From Panacagrimonas sp041603235 (GTDB lineage Bacteria > Pseudomonadota > Gammaproteobacteria > Nevskiales > Nevskiaceae), in the NCBI GenBank assembly GCA_041603235.1, contig JBFIES010000010.1, forward strand, positions 1 through 64,000: DNA of 64,000 nucleotides. Direction: 5' to 3'. This document shows positions 8,985-17,176 of this stretch, in pieces. Position numbers and translations under genes: made by a program. Positions within the stretch are counted from its first letter, which is position 1, and the number at the start of each line of letters is the position of its first letter. The notes below the pieces were generated by a model. The model did not search any database. It was not told the DNA's origin and worked only from the letters and a program-made list of their open reading frames with translations.

Positions 8985-10124
8985 ATGATTTCCCGCAGTC
9001 TGTTCAGTGCTGAGCACGATGATTTCCGCAAGACCGTCGCCCGCTTTTATGCAGAGGAAGTCGTGCCGCACCGGGAAGCCTGGGAAGCCCAACAGCATGT
9101 CGATCGCGACGTGTGGAGAAAGGCCGGCGAACTGGGGCTGCTTTGCGCGACCATGCCGGAAGAATATGGCGGTCTGGGAGTGGACCGGACGTACAGCGTG
9201 ATCCTCATGGAGGAGCAATCCTACTCAGGTGACTCCGGAACCGGATTCGTTCTGCACTCCGATATCGTTGCCAACTACATCAACAATTTCGGTGGCCCGG
9301 AACAGAAGGCCAATTGGCTGCCCAAGATGGCAACAGGTGAGTTGATCACCGCCATTGCAATGACCGAGCCCGGTACTGGTTCCGATTTGCAGTCGGTCAA
9401 GACCACTGCTGTTGCAGATGGCGATGACTACATCATCAACGGTTCCAAAATATTCATCACTAATGGATATCTCTCGGATCTGGTGGTTGTAGTTGTACGC
9501 ACAGGCAACACCGGGGAGGGGTCAAAGGATCTGTCGCTCGTCGTGGTTGAGGCAGATCGCGCTGGCTTTACCAAGGGCAAGCCTCTACAGAAAGTGGGCA
9601 TGAAATCCCAGGACACCTGCGAGCTGTTTTTCGACAATGTTCGGGTGCCCCAATCCAACCGCCTGGGCATGGAAGGCATGGGCTTTGTCGCATTGATGAA
9701 AGAACTTGCCTGGGAGCGACTGATCATCGCAATCACCTCCGTGGCAGGCGCCGAGGCTGCAATGAAGCACACGCTTGAATACACGCGCGGCCGCAAAGTA
9801 TTCGGCAAGCCGGTATCGCACTATCAGAACACACGCTTCAAGCTGGCAGAAATGAAAGCCGAGCTGTCCATAGCGCGGGTATTCGTCGACAAATGCATTG
9901 AGCTGACGCTGCAGAACAAACTCGGCGTGGATGACGCGGCGACAGCCAAGTACTGGACCTCTGACTTGATGAATAAGGTCATTGATGAATGTGTGCAACT
10001 GCACGGTGGTTACGGTTACATGCTGGAGTATCCGGTGGCGCGTGCATGGATTGATGCTCGCGCACAGCGTATCTATGGCGGGACCAACGAGATCATGAAA
10101 GAGCTGATTGCACGCACCATGTGA
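8985..10124 (+). CDS. Acyl-CoA dehydrogenase (long-chain/isovaleryl-CoA dehydrogenase-like)
   Basis: A 379-residue FAD enzyme that makes the 2,3-enoyl-CoA in the first step of beta-oxidation. It has the N-terminal helical domain, the middle beta domain with AMTEPGTGSDLQS and FITNG, and the C-terminal helical domain with RKVFGKPVSHYQNTRFKLAEM and QLHGGYGYMLEYPVARAWIDAR. The C-terminal motif is IYGGT, so the glutamate used by medium-chain enzymes (YEGT) is absent. Glu244 in LAWERL sits where long-chain and isovaleryl-CoA dehydrogenases have their catalytic base. ATG 8985 follows GGAG at 8974-8977. The TetR palindrome upstream suggests substrate-induced expression. Chain length cannot be read from sequence. 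Confidence 0.93.
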   Translation: MISRSLFSAEHDDFRKTVARFYAEEVVPHREAWEAQQHVDRDVWRKAGELGLLCATMPEEYGGLGVDRTYSVILMEEQSYSGDSGTGFVLHSDIVANYINNFGGPEQKANWLPKMATGELITAIAMTEPGTGSDLQSVKTTAVADGDDYIINGSKIFITNGYLSDLVVVVVRTGNTGEGSKDLSLVVVEADRAGFTKGKPLQKVGMKSQDTCELFFDNVRVPQSNRLGMEGMGFVALMKELAWERLIIAITSVAGAEAAMKHTLEYTRGRKVFGKPVSHYQNTRFKLAEMKAELSIARVFVDKCIELTLQNKLGVDDAATAKYWTSDLMNKVIDECVQLHGGYGYMLEYPVARAWIDARAQRIYGGTNEIMKELIARTM

Positions 10125-10152
10125 TGCCCGCACCATGGGCGATGGACGTCGG

Positions 10153-10938
10153 CTAGGTGCTGCCGTCCAGAATCAGTTGAGCAACGGCGGCGGGCTCGTC
10201 CCACATCGGGACATGACCCCAGGCTGTTGGGCGCAACCAACGCGTCTGTGATGGCAATTGATCACGATACTGGCAGTCAGATGACAGTAACCAGTCACGA
10301 GTACCGAAGGCGACGGTAACCGGTACCTCGATTTCACTGCCACCGGTGAATCGAGTCGCGTTAGCCATTGTGGAGTCGAAGGAGCGTGCTGCGGCAAAGA
10401 TTTCCGCTGTTTGCCGTGCCTGATCGCTCGGAATCTTGCTGGCTTGCGAACTCATGGGCAGGCCTAGTGCGAGTGTCCGGCCCATTCCGGTGCCAAGCAG
10501 GGCATGCGACAGACGCGGCAGGTATTTCACCGAGAATCGCGTCAGCTTCAAGATGTGATGCACCCTTCGTGGCGCGTGCTTCGCTTTCCACAGACCGCCA
10601 GGTGAAAGCGCGACAACGGATTTCGCGACTCCGCGCTTTGCCGCAACCAGAGCCAGGTGCCCGCCGAGTGAATTTCCGGCCAGGTGAACGGGCGTCTGTA
10701 TGCCCAGCCGCTGCAAGTTTTCCCGCAAGACATTGGCCAGATTCTCCATCGTGGGTTCCAGGCCATCGGGGAGTGCCGGCGACTGACCGAAACCCGCCAG
10801 ATCAAACGCGATAACGCGGCGATGCTTTGCCAGGTAGGGAATGACCGGCGTCCACGCAGCGTGAGACATTCCAATCCCATGAAGGAGGACCAGCGTTTCG
10901 CCCGTTCCGGATTCGTGATAGTGCCAATTGGAATACAT
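10153..10938 (-). CDS. Alpha/beta-fold hydrolase
   Basis: A 261-residue soluble hydrolase. The oxyanion motif is LLHGIG (18-23), the nucleophile elbow GNSLGG with Ser90, the acid Asp215 in FGTRDWLL and the base His242 in WGHVPMWDEP, giving a complete catalytic triad. A lid-like insert lies between about 115 and 195. There is no signal peptide. It is convergent with the acyl-CoA dehydrogenase, 28 nt apart. It could be an esterase, lipase or meta-cleavage-type hydrolase; substrate is unknown. Confidence 0.9.
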   Translation of the reverse strand: MYSNWHYHESGTGETLVLLHGIGMSHAAWTPVIPYLAKHRRVIAFDLAGFGQSPALPDGLEPTMENLANVLRENLQRLGIQTPVHLAGNSLGGHLALVAAKRGVAKSVVALSPGGLWKAKHAPRRVHHILKLTRFSVKYLPRLSHALLGTGMGRTLALGLPMSSQASKIPSDQARQTAEIFAAARSFDSTMANATRFTGGSEIEVPVTVAFGTRDWLLSSDCQYRDQLPSQTRWLRPTAWGHVPMWDEPAAVAQLILDGST

Positions 10939-11136
10939 TGAATGACTTTCTCAAGCTTGTGAGGGCGCGATGATAAGCGCTCGATTTGAGCGTATGCTGC
11001 GTGCCAAGCTGGCGACGCTCGGCATTGCGCGCTTTGCAGATTCCGCGGTGAGGATTAGAGTTGTCGCAGCAACAGGCGAATCAACTGGAGACCGCGGACC
11101 GCGCATGGTGATTGCGAATTCGACTTGATCCGACGT

Positions 11137-11210
11137 GCGGGTGTAGTTCAATGGTAGAACGGGAGCTTCCCAAGCTCTTAACGTGGGTTCGATTCCCATC
11201 ACCCGCTCCA
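11137..11210 (+). tRNA. tRNA-Gly (anticodon CCC)
   Basis: A 74-nt cloverleaf nearly identical to the E. coli tRNA-Gly(CCC). The acceptor GCGGGTG pairs with CACCCGC, the D-arm is TAGTTCAATGGTAGAA, the anticodon loop TTCCCAA carries CCC at 11169-11171, and the T-arm is GGGTTCGATTCCC. CCA is encoded at 11208-11210. Confidence 0.97.
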
Positions 11211-11250
11211 TGATTCGTTGGCAGCCTCCAGTACCGCTATCGTGACGCAT

Positions 11251-11286
11251 AAAAAAAGCCGGTCCCGAATATTTCGGGACCGGCTT
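11251..11286 (-). terminator. Rho-independent terminator of the glycine-zipper lipoprotein gene
   Basis: A perfect 14-bp stem (AAGCCGGTCCCGAA / TTCGGGACCGGCTT) with a 3-nt loop. Read on the minus strand it ends in seven T residues, so it serves the leftward gene ending at 11312. The plus strand lacks a T run, so the hairpin is only a weak terminator for the tRNA. Confidence 0.9.
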
Positions 11287-11311
11287 ATCTAGAGTGCGAT
11301 CTGGCGAGGAC

Positions 11312-11890
11312 CTATCTGAGCTGAATATTCTCGCCGATGACCCGGACCCGTGAGCCTACGGACAGAGCCGATGCATCAGCGACGCTGACGGTACGATAAG
11401 TGCCATTTTCCATGTTCACGCCGACGTTGAAGTAAGACGTGCCACGCGCGCGCTTCTCAACCTCGTGACCCGCTGCGCCGCCTGCAATTGCGCCGGCTGC
11501 GGTTGCCACATCCTTGCCACGGCCGCCGCCAAACTGATGCCCAATCACGCCGCCGGCAATCGCACCGATCACGGCGCCTGCGCCTGAACCTGCACCCTTC
11601 TCCTTGACTGCATCAATGGATGCGACCACGCCACACTCATTGCATACCGCAGGCGGTGGAGGAGCGGCCGGTGCCACGGGTGCTGGGCGCGGCTTGGGTT
11701 TCGCAGCGACCGGTGGCGGAGCAGGTTCTGGTTCCGGCTCAGGCGCAGCTTCTTCCTCTGCTGCCACTTCCTCGGTTTCGTCCATCTGCTCGGCATCGGC
11801 AAGCGCATTGGGTTCGTCCGATGGTGGAGCGCACGCTGACAGCACGAGGGCAAAGGCGAATCCAAGAGCAATCAATAATTTTTGCAGCAT
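11312..11890 (-). CDS. Glycine-zipper outer-membrane lipoprotein
   Basis: A 192-residue lipoprotein. Signal peptide with lipobox LSAC, then an acidic Glu-rich stretch (TEEVAAEEEAAPEPEPEPAP) and a Pro/Ala/Lys-rich linker. Next is a 17-kDa-antigen type glycine zipper (AGSGAGAVIGAIAGGVIGHQFGGGRGKD and AAGAIAGGAAGHEVEKRAR), then a C-terminal beta domain ending in RVRVIGENIQLR. The family (Rick_17kDa_Anti/SlyB-like) sits in the outer membrane and supports envelope integrity. ATG 11890 has GGGAG 6 nt upstream, so it is preferred to the GTG one codon earlier. The extended linker is longer than in SlyB and may reach through peptidoglycan; that is inference. Confidence 0.9.
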   Translation of the reverse strand: MLQKLLIALGFAFALVLSACAPPSDEPNALADAEQMDETEEVAAEEEAAPEPEPEPAPPPVAAKPKPRPAPVAPAAPPPPAVCNECGVVASIDAVKEKGAGSGAGAVIGAIAGGVIGHQFGGGRGKDVATAAGAIAGGAAGHEVEKRARGTSYFNVGVNMENGTYRTVSVADASALSVGSRVRVIGENIQLR

Positions 11891-12137
11891 CACAATCTCC
11901 CGTTTTTCATCATGTGCTGCGAAAGCGCGCAGCAGGTCCTACAAAGCTTGAAGGTATCATCTGATGGATGACTTAACCGAGCCTGACCCGGTGGCGCCGC
12001 ATCCGCTTGCTCTAGTGAGAATGTTGAAGCGCACGTGCAGGTCTGATGGATGATGCCGCACGCAATGCGGCCTGACCATGCGCTCAGCCATAGCTTGATC
12101 CGGTGTCACCGCTCAACTCGACAACAGGATATGACAC

Positions 12138-12698
12138 ATGACGCTAACTCCATCTTCGATGCTGCCTCTTGGCACCTCCGCTCCTGATTTCAAACTGCAG
12201 GATGTCACGACCGGTCGGATGCGCGCTTTGCAGGATCTGCGAGGGGGCAGGGGATTGCTGCTGATGTTCATCTGCAATCATTGTCCCTACGTCAAACACA
12301 TCAATGGCGAACTGGTGAAGCTTGCTCATGATTTCGCCGCATCGGACCTGGGATTCGCCGCTATCTCATCCAATGATGCCGAAACATATCCGCAGGACGG
12401 ACCAGAGCAGATGAAGCAGCACGCCGAAGATCTGGGCTATCCATTTCCCTATCTGTACGACTCAACGCAATCGGTGGCGCGCGCGTATCAGGCTGCCTGC
12501 ACGCCTGATTTTTTCCTGTTTGATGCTGAAATGCAGTTGGTGTATCGCGGGCGTCTTGATGCGTCGACCCCTGGCAACAACGTCGCCCTCGATGGGAAAG
12601 ACCTGCGTGCTGCCATGCAGGCTCTGCTGGAAGGGACCCCGATTCCTGTGGAGCAGCACCCCAGCGTAGGGTGCAATATCAAGTGGCGTGCTGCCTGA
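12138..12698 (+). CDS. Thioredoxin-fold redoxin (AhpC/TSA-like) protein
   Basis: A 186-residue cytoplasmic redoxin. After LPLGTSAPDFKLQDV, typical of peroxiredoxin-like folds, comes the redox motif CNHCPYVKHI near residues 54-63, then FAAISSNDAETYPQD and YLYDSTQSVARAYQAACTPDFFLFD, where the cis-proline loop carries TPDFFLFD. The CxxC with following Pro is characteristic of a widespread family of uncharacterised thioredoxin-like proteins rather than true peroxiredoxins. No signal peptide. Its electron donor and target are unknown. Confidence 0.88.
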   Translation: MTLTPSSMLPLGTSAPDFKLQDVTTGRMRALQDLRGGRGLLLMFICNHCPYVKHINGELVKLAHDFAASDLGFAAISSNDAETYPQDGPEQMKQHAEDLGYPFPYLYDSTQSVARAYQAACTPDFFLFDAEMQLVYRGRLDASTPGNNVALDGKDLRAAMQALLEGTPIPVEQHPSVGCNIKWRAA

Positions 12699-12788
12699 AT
12701 TTCAGGGGAAACGATTTCTGACTGGTCTGGCTGCGTGGCATGGTCCTCGCACCCTCGGAGGTATTCCCAATATCTTCGGATGATCAAA

Positions 12789-12950
12789 ATGACCAACCGA
12801 CCCCCTCTTCGCGTCCTGCGCATGGTGTTGATGGCAGTTCTGCTCCTGGCTGCAATAATGGAGTTAGTTCCTGAAAATGAAGGCATTTCTGATGGACACA
12901 AGAAGCCCGCAGAGCTGACTTTGACCAATTCGGCGCTTTCCAAGCCTTGA
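12789..12950 (+). CDS. Possible single-pass small membrane protein
   Basis: A 53-residue open frame with a basic N-terminus (MTNRPPLRVLR), one hydrophobic helix (MVLMAVLLLAAIMELV) and a polar tail. GGA stands 8 nt before the ATG, and an ATG three codons upstream (12780) is also possible. I recognise no family. It lies in a 454-bp interval otherwise free of genes. It could easily be a chance frame. Confidence 0.25.
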   Translation: MTNRPPLRVLRMVLMAVLLLAAIMELVPENEGISDGHKKPAELTLTNSALSKP

Positions 12951-12971
12951 GCAGCGACGCGAAAAATTCGA

Positions 12972-13029
12972 GGGACTGACCAAAAACGTCGTCGCTCGGT
13001 GTCTGCGAGCGCCTAAATTTGTCAGTCCT
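12972..13029. repeat. Nested inverted-repeat (hairpin) element
   Basis: An outer stem GGACTGAC (12973-12980) pairs with GTCAGTCC (13021-13028), extended inward by AAA/TTT after a bulged C. Inside it a second stem CGCTCG (12993-12998) pairs with CGAGCG (13006-13011). There is no T run on either side, so it is not a standard terminator. It may be a structured RNA element or an extragenic palindromic repeat. Confidence 0.55.
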
Positions 13030-13152
13030 GCTTTCTGCGATTGTCGCGTCTAAAAAACGCGCAGTAGCCAGCCCTGTATTGCTCGCGGCCCGAAAGTAGC
13101 GGCGGTGGTGTTTGAAGACAAGAGGCTGTCGGGATCACTAGACTCATGTCCT

Positions 13153-14949
13153 ATGACCGATCCCGTGCGCTACACCATCAGCCTCGAAAATCCCGGCGCT
13201 CGCCGGTTCTCTGTCCAATGTGATCTGCCGGCTGGGGTTGTTCAGTCGGTGGAGTTCCGAATGCCTGCCTGGATTCGTGGCAGTTATCTGATTCGGGACC
13301 CTGCCAAGCATGTGTTCGAGTTGCACGCCTGGCGTGGCGACGCGCCTGTGCCTGTTCAGCGTCTGGACAAATCCGCGTTCACGGTCCCCGCCGGGGAGGG
13401 TGCGCTGCGCATTCGATATCGGGTTCACGCATCGGACAATTCCGTGCGCAAGGCGTTTCTCGATGCCAACCGCGGGTTCTTCAATGGCAGTTCGCTGTTT
13501 TACGCGCCGGTGTCGATTGCCGACGCTGCTTTCGAGATCAGGCTGCAGAAGCCATCAGACCCGTCCTGCTCGGAATGGGAGGTCGCAACGGCGATGACCG
13601 TGGTCGAAACTGACGCCGCGGGTTTTGGTCGCTATATGGCGTCCGATTTCGAGGAACTGATGGATCACCCTTTCGAACTGGGCGCGTTCAGGCGACACGA
13701 GTTCGAGGTGGACGGCATTACACATGATCTGGTGCTAGCGGGTCGTGTTGATGCGGATGTCGATGCGCATCGCGTCACCGCGGACCTCACGCGGATCTGC
13801 TCGGCACAGCGGCAGATGTTCGGTGGGGAGCCTGAACTCGATCAATATCTCTTTCTCACCAACGTGGTGAACGCGGGCTATGGAGGGCTGGAGCACCGCG
13901 CAAGTTGTGCGCTGATCTGTTGTCGAACAGATTTTCCGAGGCTTGGCGAGCCGGGCACCAGTACCGAGTATCGAAATTTCCTGGGCTTGTGCAGTCACGA
14001 ATATTTCCACCTGTGGAACGTCAAGCGGATCACGGCAGAGAATTTCCAGAAGTCAGATCTTTCCCGCGAGGCGTACACAGAAGATCTTTGGCACTACGAG
14101 GGTGTGACCTCCTACTACGATGATCTGTTCCTCTTGCGCGCCCAGTGCGTTGATGCGGCGGGCTACCTTGATCTGCTCGCGCAGACTGCGACGCGTCTGC
14201 AGCGCACACCTGCAAGGCTTCGCCAGACGCTGGCCGAAGCCAGCTTTGAAACCTGGATCAAGTTCTACCAGCCGGATGACAACAGCCTCAATGCCAATAC
14301 CAACTATTACGCCAAAGGCGCACTGGTCGCCTTGTGTCTGGATCTGGAACTGCGCCTGAATTCTGATGTGACCCTCGACACGGTCATGCAGGCCATGTGG
14401 AAAACCTATGGCAGTCAGGACAAGGGGGTTCCAGAAGGGGGCTTGGCAGACATGGCAGAGCGCGTATCCGGGCTTAAGCTGGAAGCCTTCTTCGAAAAGA
14501 CCTTGCGGTCAACGCAGGAGCTGCCTCTGGTCGATCTGCTTTCCAGATTCGGGGTAACAGCTGAACTCAGGGCCTGCACATCGCCAATCGACAACGGCGG
14601 AAGAACCTTGGCGAGCACGAAGTCCTGCTGGGCAGGGCTGCGGCTGAAGCCGGGCACTACCACGATCAGTCATGTACTGGACGACGGCCCGGCGCAAGCT
14701 GCCGGCCTGTCAGCGGAAGATGAACTGGTTGCTCTTGAAGGGCTGCGCCTCACACCTCAGCAATGGCACAAACAGATGGAACGGCAGCCGGCTGGCCAAG
14801 CGTTGCAGCTGCATTATTTTCGCGATGAGGCCTTGCAGCTGACATCGTTGTGCTTGCAGGAAGCACCATTGGATACCTGGACCATGACGCTGGCCGACAT
14901 TGAGGATGAATCAGTCGGCCAGCGTCGTCGTCAGTGGCTTGGCGTCTAG
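13153..14949 (+). CDS. M61 family metallopeptidase with PDZ domain (glycyl-aminopeptidase family)
   Basis: A 598-residue zinc peptidase. The N-terminal beta domain carries the MPAWIRGSYLIRDPAKHV block typical of M61. The catalytic domain holds GYGGLEHRAS (about 243-252), the zinc motif HEYFH at His282-Glu283-His286, and a third ligand candidate Glu316 in HYEGVTSYY. The C-terminus is a PDZ domain about 520-590 (ISHVLDDGPAQAAGLSAEDELVALEG). ATG 13153 matches the MTDPVRYTISLENP start of the family; upstream in-frame codons have no family match. No signal peptide is evident, so a cytoplasmic role in peptide turnover is likely. It is convergent with the DUF1302 gene, one base apart. Confidence 0.94.
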   Translation: MTDPVRYTISLENPGARRFSVQCDLPAGVVQSVEFRMPAWIRGSYLIRDPAKHVFELHAWRGDAPVPVQRLDKSAFTVPAGEGALRIRYRVHASDNSVRKAFLDANRGFFNGSSLFYAPVSIADAAFEIRLQKPSDPSCSEWEVATAMTVVETDAAGFGRYMASDFEELMDHPFELGAFRRHEFEVDGITHDLVLAGRVDADVDAHRVTADLTRICSAQRQMFGGEPELDQYLFLTNVVNAGYGGLEHRASCALICCRTDFPRLGEPGTSTEYRNFLGLCSHEYFHLWNVKRITAENFQKSDLSREAYTEDLWHYEGVTSYYDDLFLLRAQCVDAAGYLDLLAQTATRLQRTPARLRQTLAEASFETWIKFYQPDDNSLNANTNYYAKGALVALCLDLELRLNSDVTLDTVMQAMWKTYGSQDKGVPEGGLADMAERVSGLKLEAFFEKTLRSTQELPLVDLLSRFGVTAELRACTSPIDNGGRTLASTKSCWAGLRLKPGTTTISHVLDDGPAQAAGLSAEDELVALEGLRLTPQQWHKQMERQPAGQALQLHYFRDEALQLTSLCLQEAPLDTWTMTLADIEDESVGQRRRQWLGV

Positions 14950-14950
14950 A

Positions 14951-17053
14951 TTAGAACTGATAGCCGAAGAACAGCAGCAGGTTATCTCTGTCGCGCAGTG
15001 CGTCGAGGTTGGTGTCGACGAAATGCGTGTAGCGCAGTTCAGCGTTATAGGTCGAAAGATAATCGAAGCGGATGCCGAACAGGGCAGTGATGCGGTCTTC
15101 AACAAAGTTCTGGCCAAGGCCGGGTGACACGCCTTCAAAGTCGTGGAAAACGGCGGTTAGAAACTCAGTGTTGATGCCCCAGAACAGACTGTCATAACGC
15201 GTCAGGGCAACAGCGCGATAGCCAAATGAGTCCTGCGTGCCATAGCCGCGGGTCGCCTGGGCGGTCGGGTTCTGACGGAAGGTGGCGGGCCCAGGGTTGG
15301 CCCGGATATCCAGCGGATTGATGCCTGGAGTGCCATCCGCTCCGGAGGAAATATGCGTGTCCAGGCCGCTTCCGCCCTGGAACTGAATTTCATCCAAATC
15401 CGGGAAGTCGAACACATGCGTCCAACCCGACTCGAGCAGAAAGGTGATCTGTGATGCGCGCAGGATGTTGCCACCGCCCAGCAGGCGCAGCAGCGTCATG
15501 CCGAACTGGCCGACTTTCATGCGCTCATAACCGGGGATGTACTGACCCGCTGAAACGCTCTGGCCACGATAGTTGGTCATCACGAAATCGGGAACCGCCT
15601 CGCGTCGCCCGGGAATAATAGCCACAGCGTTTTCGGGAAACGCAGGCTGCAGGGATGCGTAGATCAGGTCAGTGGAATGCACCTGGATCGGCAGATTGTC
15701 GCGGAACACGTACTCACCGGAGAAGGCCCAGTCACCGACATTGGTGTTGAACGACAGGCCATACATGTTGATGCCTTCCGGATACTCGATCACCAGCTGC
15801 GCGCTACCGGCAGGAAGCGGCTCGCCGAGGGCGCCCTGTGCCAGCGCGCAAGCCGGCCCTGCGGTTGTGATGCAGGTTTCGTCCGCCGCGATGGCGCCGA
15901 TGTTGGGTACGCGCGAGTGATAGCGCGCGTAGTACAAGCCGATCTCGGTACCTTGGTTGAAATCTTCCAGGTAGCTGCGCAGTGACAGACCGTACTGATC
16001 TCCGCCTTGCGGACGGATGTCACGGCTGAAATCGTGATTGACGAGCAGCGTCCGGTCCGAAGTGGAGCCGGTCAGGAACAAGGCATCGTTGGTATTGCGC
16101 GACGGGCTGTATAGCTCGTTGGGATCTTCCGGGGCCTTGGCAAAGCTGAGCATGCCGTAGTTGCCGCCGGGGCCCACGATATCGGATACAGAGAAGAAGC
16201 TGCCCACCGGGTCGGCAAGGATAGGCTTCCAGCCGTACTGATAGAACATCTCGAAGCCGACATCATTGGTCAGCTGTCCGTTGAGCGAGACCATGCCAAC
16301 TGGCTGGGAAAGCTCCTTGATATCGAATCCTGGAATGCGCAGGCGCGACTGATCCGGCGGGTTGATGACGTTCAGCGAGTTGAGCAGAAGGAAGGCGCTC
16401 TCGCCCCAGTTGATGACCTGATTGCCGATCTTGATACTGAAATCGCGGTCAAAAGCTTCGAATGGGCGCGACACAAAGAAATCCAAGAACTTGAAGTCGA
16501 ACGCCAGACCTTCGCGGCCCTTGTCCGAAAAATCCGTGGACGCTGGCTGCGCCGTGGTGTCGGGGTGCTTGACGTCGTGGTTGTCGTAGAGCGGATCGTA
16601 GAACACCAGACTGCGCGCGAAGAAGTTGTATTCGCCGAGCTGAAAATTGATGTCGCTGGTCATCTTGATGGCAGCGTGCACCACATCACCCTTGTCAAAA
16701 CTCAGGTTGCCGTCATCGCCGTTGAGGCTGAAAGCGCCGGGCGCATTGACGAAATCCAGATTGGGTTGCGCGTTGGTTGTGCTGTTACAGGTGTCTCCGG
16801 AAAAACTGGGGTTGCTGTCTGGGGTGCCTGGTACGCGGGCTACACAGAGCCCCGGGTTCAGATTGGATTTGCCGATCAGGCTGGGATCGCGGTTTTGCAA
16901 TCTAAGGACGGTACCCACCGTAGCTAGATTGTTGATCTGAACAGGTACATCAAACACGTCGAATTCGAACGCATAAGCCGCGCCGGGCGCGACGGTTCCC
17001 GCCATGACAAGCCCCGCGAGCCATGATCTTGGGTTTGTAGATTTTGGTTTCAT
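14951..17053 (-). CDS. DUF1302 family outer-membrane beta-barrel protein
   Basis: A 700-residue exported protein with a signal peptide (cleavage after AAYA, residue 28) and a beta-rich body ending in NLLLFFGYQF; the final phenylalanine is the usual Bam signal of outer-membrane barrels. Family signatures include IKIGNQVINWGESAFLLLNSLNVINPPDQSRLRIPG and QPVGMVSLNGQLTNDVGFEMFYQYGW. DUF1302 proteins pair with DUF1329 proteins in pathways for steroids, alkanes, terpenes and aromatics, probably for hydrophobic substrate passage. AGGAGG stands just upstream of the ATG. It follows the DUF1329 gene in the same direction, separated by a strong hairpin. Substrate unknown. Confidence 0.92.
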   Translation of the reverse strand: MKPKSTNPRSWLAGLVMAGTVAPGAAYAFEFDVFDVPVQINNLATVGTVLRLQNRDPSLIGKSNLNPGLCVARVPGTPDSNPSFSGDTCNSTTNAQPNLDFVNAPGAFSLNGDDGNLSFDKGDVVHAAIKMTSDINFQLGEYNFFARSLVFYDPLYDNHDVKHPDTTAQPASTDFSDKGREGLAFDFKFLDFFVSRPFEAFDRDFSIKIGNQVINWGESAFLLLNSLNVINPPDQSRLRIPGFDIKELSQPVGMVSLNGQLTNDVGFEMFYQYGWKPILADPVGSFFSVSDIVGPGGNYGMLSFAKAPEDPNELYSPSRNTNDALFLTGSTSDRTLLVNHDFSRDIRPQGGDQYGLSLRSYLEDFNQGTEIGLYYARYHSRVPNIGAIAADETCITTAGPACALAQGALGEPLPAGSAQLVIEYPEGINMYGLSFNTNVGDWAFSGEYVFRDNLPIQVHSTDLIYASLQPAFPENAVAIIPGRREAVPDFVMTNYRGQSVSAGQYIPGYERMKVGQFGMTLLRLLGGGNILRASQITFLLESGWTHVFDFPDLDEIQFQGGSGLDTHISSGADGTPGINPLDIRANPGPATFRQNPTAQATRGYGTQDSFGYRAVALTRYDSLFWGINTEFLTAVFHDFEGVSPGLGQNFVEDRITALFGIRFDYLSTYNAELRYTHFVDTNLDALRDRDNLLLFFGYQF

Positions 17054-17110
17054 GTGGTGTTTCCTCCTGACGGCTGTCCCTGTATCAGGGTGCGCGTCTT
17101 AATTTTTATT

Positions 17111-17151
17111 CTGTTGCCCTGCCAGTGCGATACAGCCTGGCAGGGCAACAG
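17111..17151. promoter_or_regulatory. Intercistronic hairpin between DUF1329 and DUF1302 genes
   Basis: A perfect 14-bp inverted repeat (CTGTTGCCCTGCCA / TGGCAGGGCAACAG) with a 13-nt loop. No T run follows on the minus strand, so it is probably an mRNA-stabilising or processing hairpin, or a partial terminator, setting different amounts of the two proteins. Confidence 0.7.
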
Positions 17152-17176
17152 AGGTTCGGCCTGCTCCCAGGCAGTC

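Noticed and set aside
10951..11250. Open frame on the minus strand reading RVMGIEPTLRAWEAPVLPLNYTR
   Set aside because: It is the antisense of tRNA-Gly, a well-known source of false protein annotations.
17111..17151. Hairpin read as a Rho-independent terminator
   Set aside because: No T run follows on either strand.
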